From contig CASFSH010000202.1 in NCBI GenBank assembly GCA_949297205.1, positions 1 to 6,098 of the forward strand: a stretch of 6,098 nt of DNA, read 5' to 3'. Under the pieces are notes generated by a model that was not told the origin of the DNA, did not search any database, and saw nothing but the letters and a program-made list of their open reading frames with translations. A program made the translations under genes and the position numbers. The DNA is from an uncultured Bacillota bacterium. Lineage in GTDB: Bacteria; Bacillota; Clostridia; UBA1381. This document shows positions 5,994-6,098 of the stretch, piece by piece (the stretch's first letter is position 1; every line of letters starts with the position of its first letter).

Positions 5994-6022
5994 ATATTAG
6001 CACAATGTTTTTATTTTGTCAA
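5994..6022 (-). promoter_or_regulatory. Sigma-A-type promoter of the T-box-trpXYZ operon
   Basis: On the minus strand a perfect -35 TTGACA (6022-6017), a 17-base spacer and -10 TAATAT (5999-5994) preceded by TGC, an extended -10. Transcription should begin near 5987. The near-ideal promoter suggests constant initiation, with control left to the T-box. Confidence 0.9.
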
Positions 6023-6029
6023 GACTTTT

Positions 6030-6098
6030 TTATTTTATCTCATTTAATTCCACAATTTCGGTATTTTCGGGAGAAAGTTTTTCTTCCATAACCTCAAC
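6030..6098 (-). CDS. 3' end of an unidentified gene
   Basis: The minus strand is open from the window edge to a TAA at 6032-6030, giving 22 residues: VEVMEEKLSPENTEIVELNE then IK. The stretch is Glu-rich and contains an internal Met, so a gene starting in the window would be only 19 codons and is unlikely. I do not recognise the family. No hairpin terminator separates it from the trp promoter, whose -35 begins 7 bases after the stop. Its transcripts may therefore run into the T-box and be stopped by that leader's terminator. Confidence 0.55.
   Translation of the reverse strand, partial: VEVMEEKLSPENTEIVELNEIK

Noticed and set aside
5747..6047. Two overlapping plus-strand reading frames of 67 and 89 codons
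   Set aside because: They lie antisense to the T-box leader, whose RNA elements explain the sequence. The translations show no family features.
1..6098. Mobile elements, CRISPR arrays, defence or toxin-antitoxin modules
   Set aside because: No transposase or integrase motifs, terminal repeats or regularly spaced repeats were seen. All large genes are housekeeping or transport.

Overview
The window looks like the chromosome of an anaerobic low-GC Firmicute, probably a Clostridia member. It is AT-rich, has strong GGAGG-type ribosome binding sites and sigma-A promoters close to consensus, carries a T-box leader, and its proteins resemble clostridial families. No mobile element, CRISPR array, tRNA or rRNA gene is visible. 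Every large gene belongs to a known family. The less explained parts are the short intergenic regions.

Left half, plus strand (1-2700). The window opens inside tex, which encodes an RNA-binding transcription accessory protein (RNase H-like/YqgF, helix-hairpin-helix and S1 parts visible). After 26 bases comes lgt, the prolipoprotein diacylglyceryl transferase, probably cotranscribed. A 250-base AT-rich intergenic region then holds a strong promoter (TTGACA-17-TAAAAT) and three copies of an 8-base word (two direct, one inverted) that could form two mutually exclusive hairpins. A 44-codon gene follows. It encodes a small helical protein with a weak Spo0E-like pattern. A perfect 10-bp hairpin with a T run (2788-2821) ends this side and probably also serves the convergent operon.

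Right half, minus strand (6022 down to 2825). A consensus promoter starts a T-box riboswitch of about 260 bases. Its specifier codon reads TGG (Trp), and its T-box bulge reads UGGC, which matches the GCCA acceptor end expected of bacterial tRNA-Trp. It controls a three-gene ABC importer: lipoprotein substrate-binding protein (trpX), permease (trpY) and ATPase (trpZ). The leader is the main evidence that the substrate is tryptophan. When uncharged tRNA-Trp accumulates, the antiterminator should form and the importer be made. The three proteins together contain a single Trp residue. Past the promoter, the last 69 bases are the 3' end of another minus-strand gene of unknown identity.

There is one functional link between the halves. 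TrpX has a lipobox with Cys21 and would be a substrate of an Lgt enzyme such as the one encoded here.
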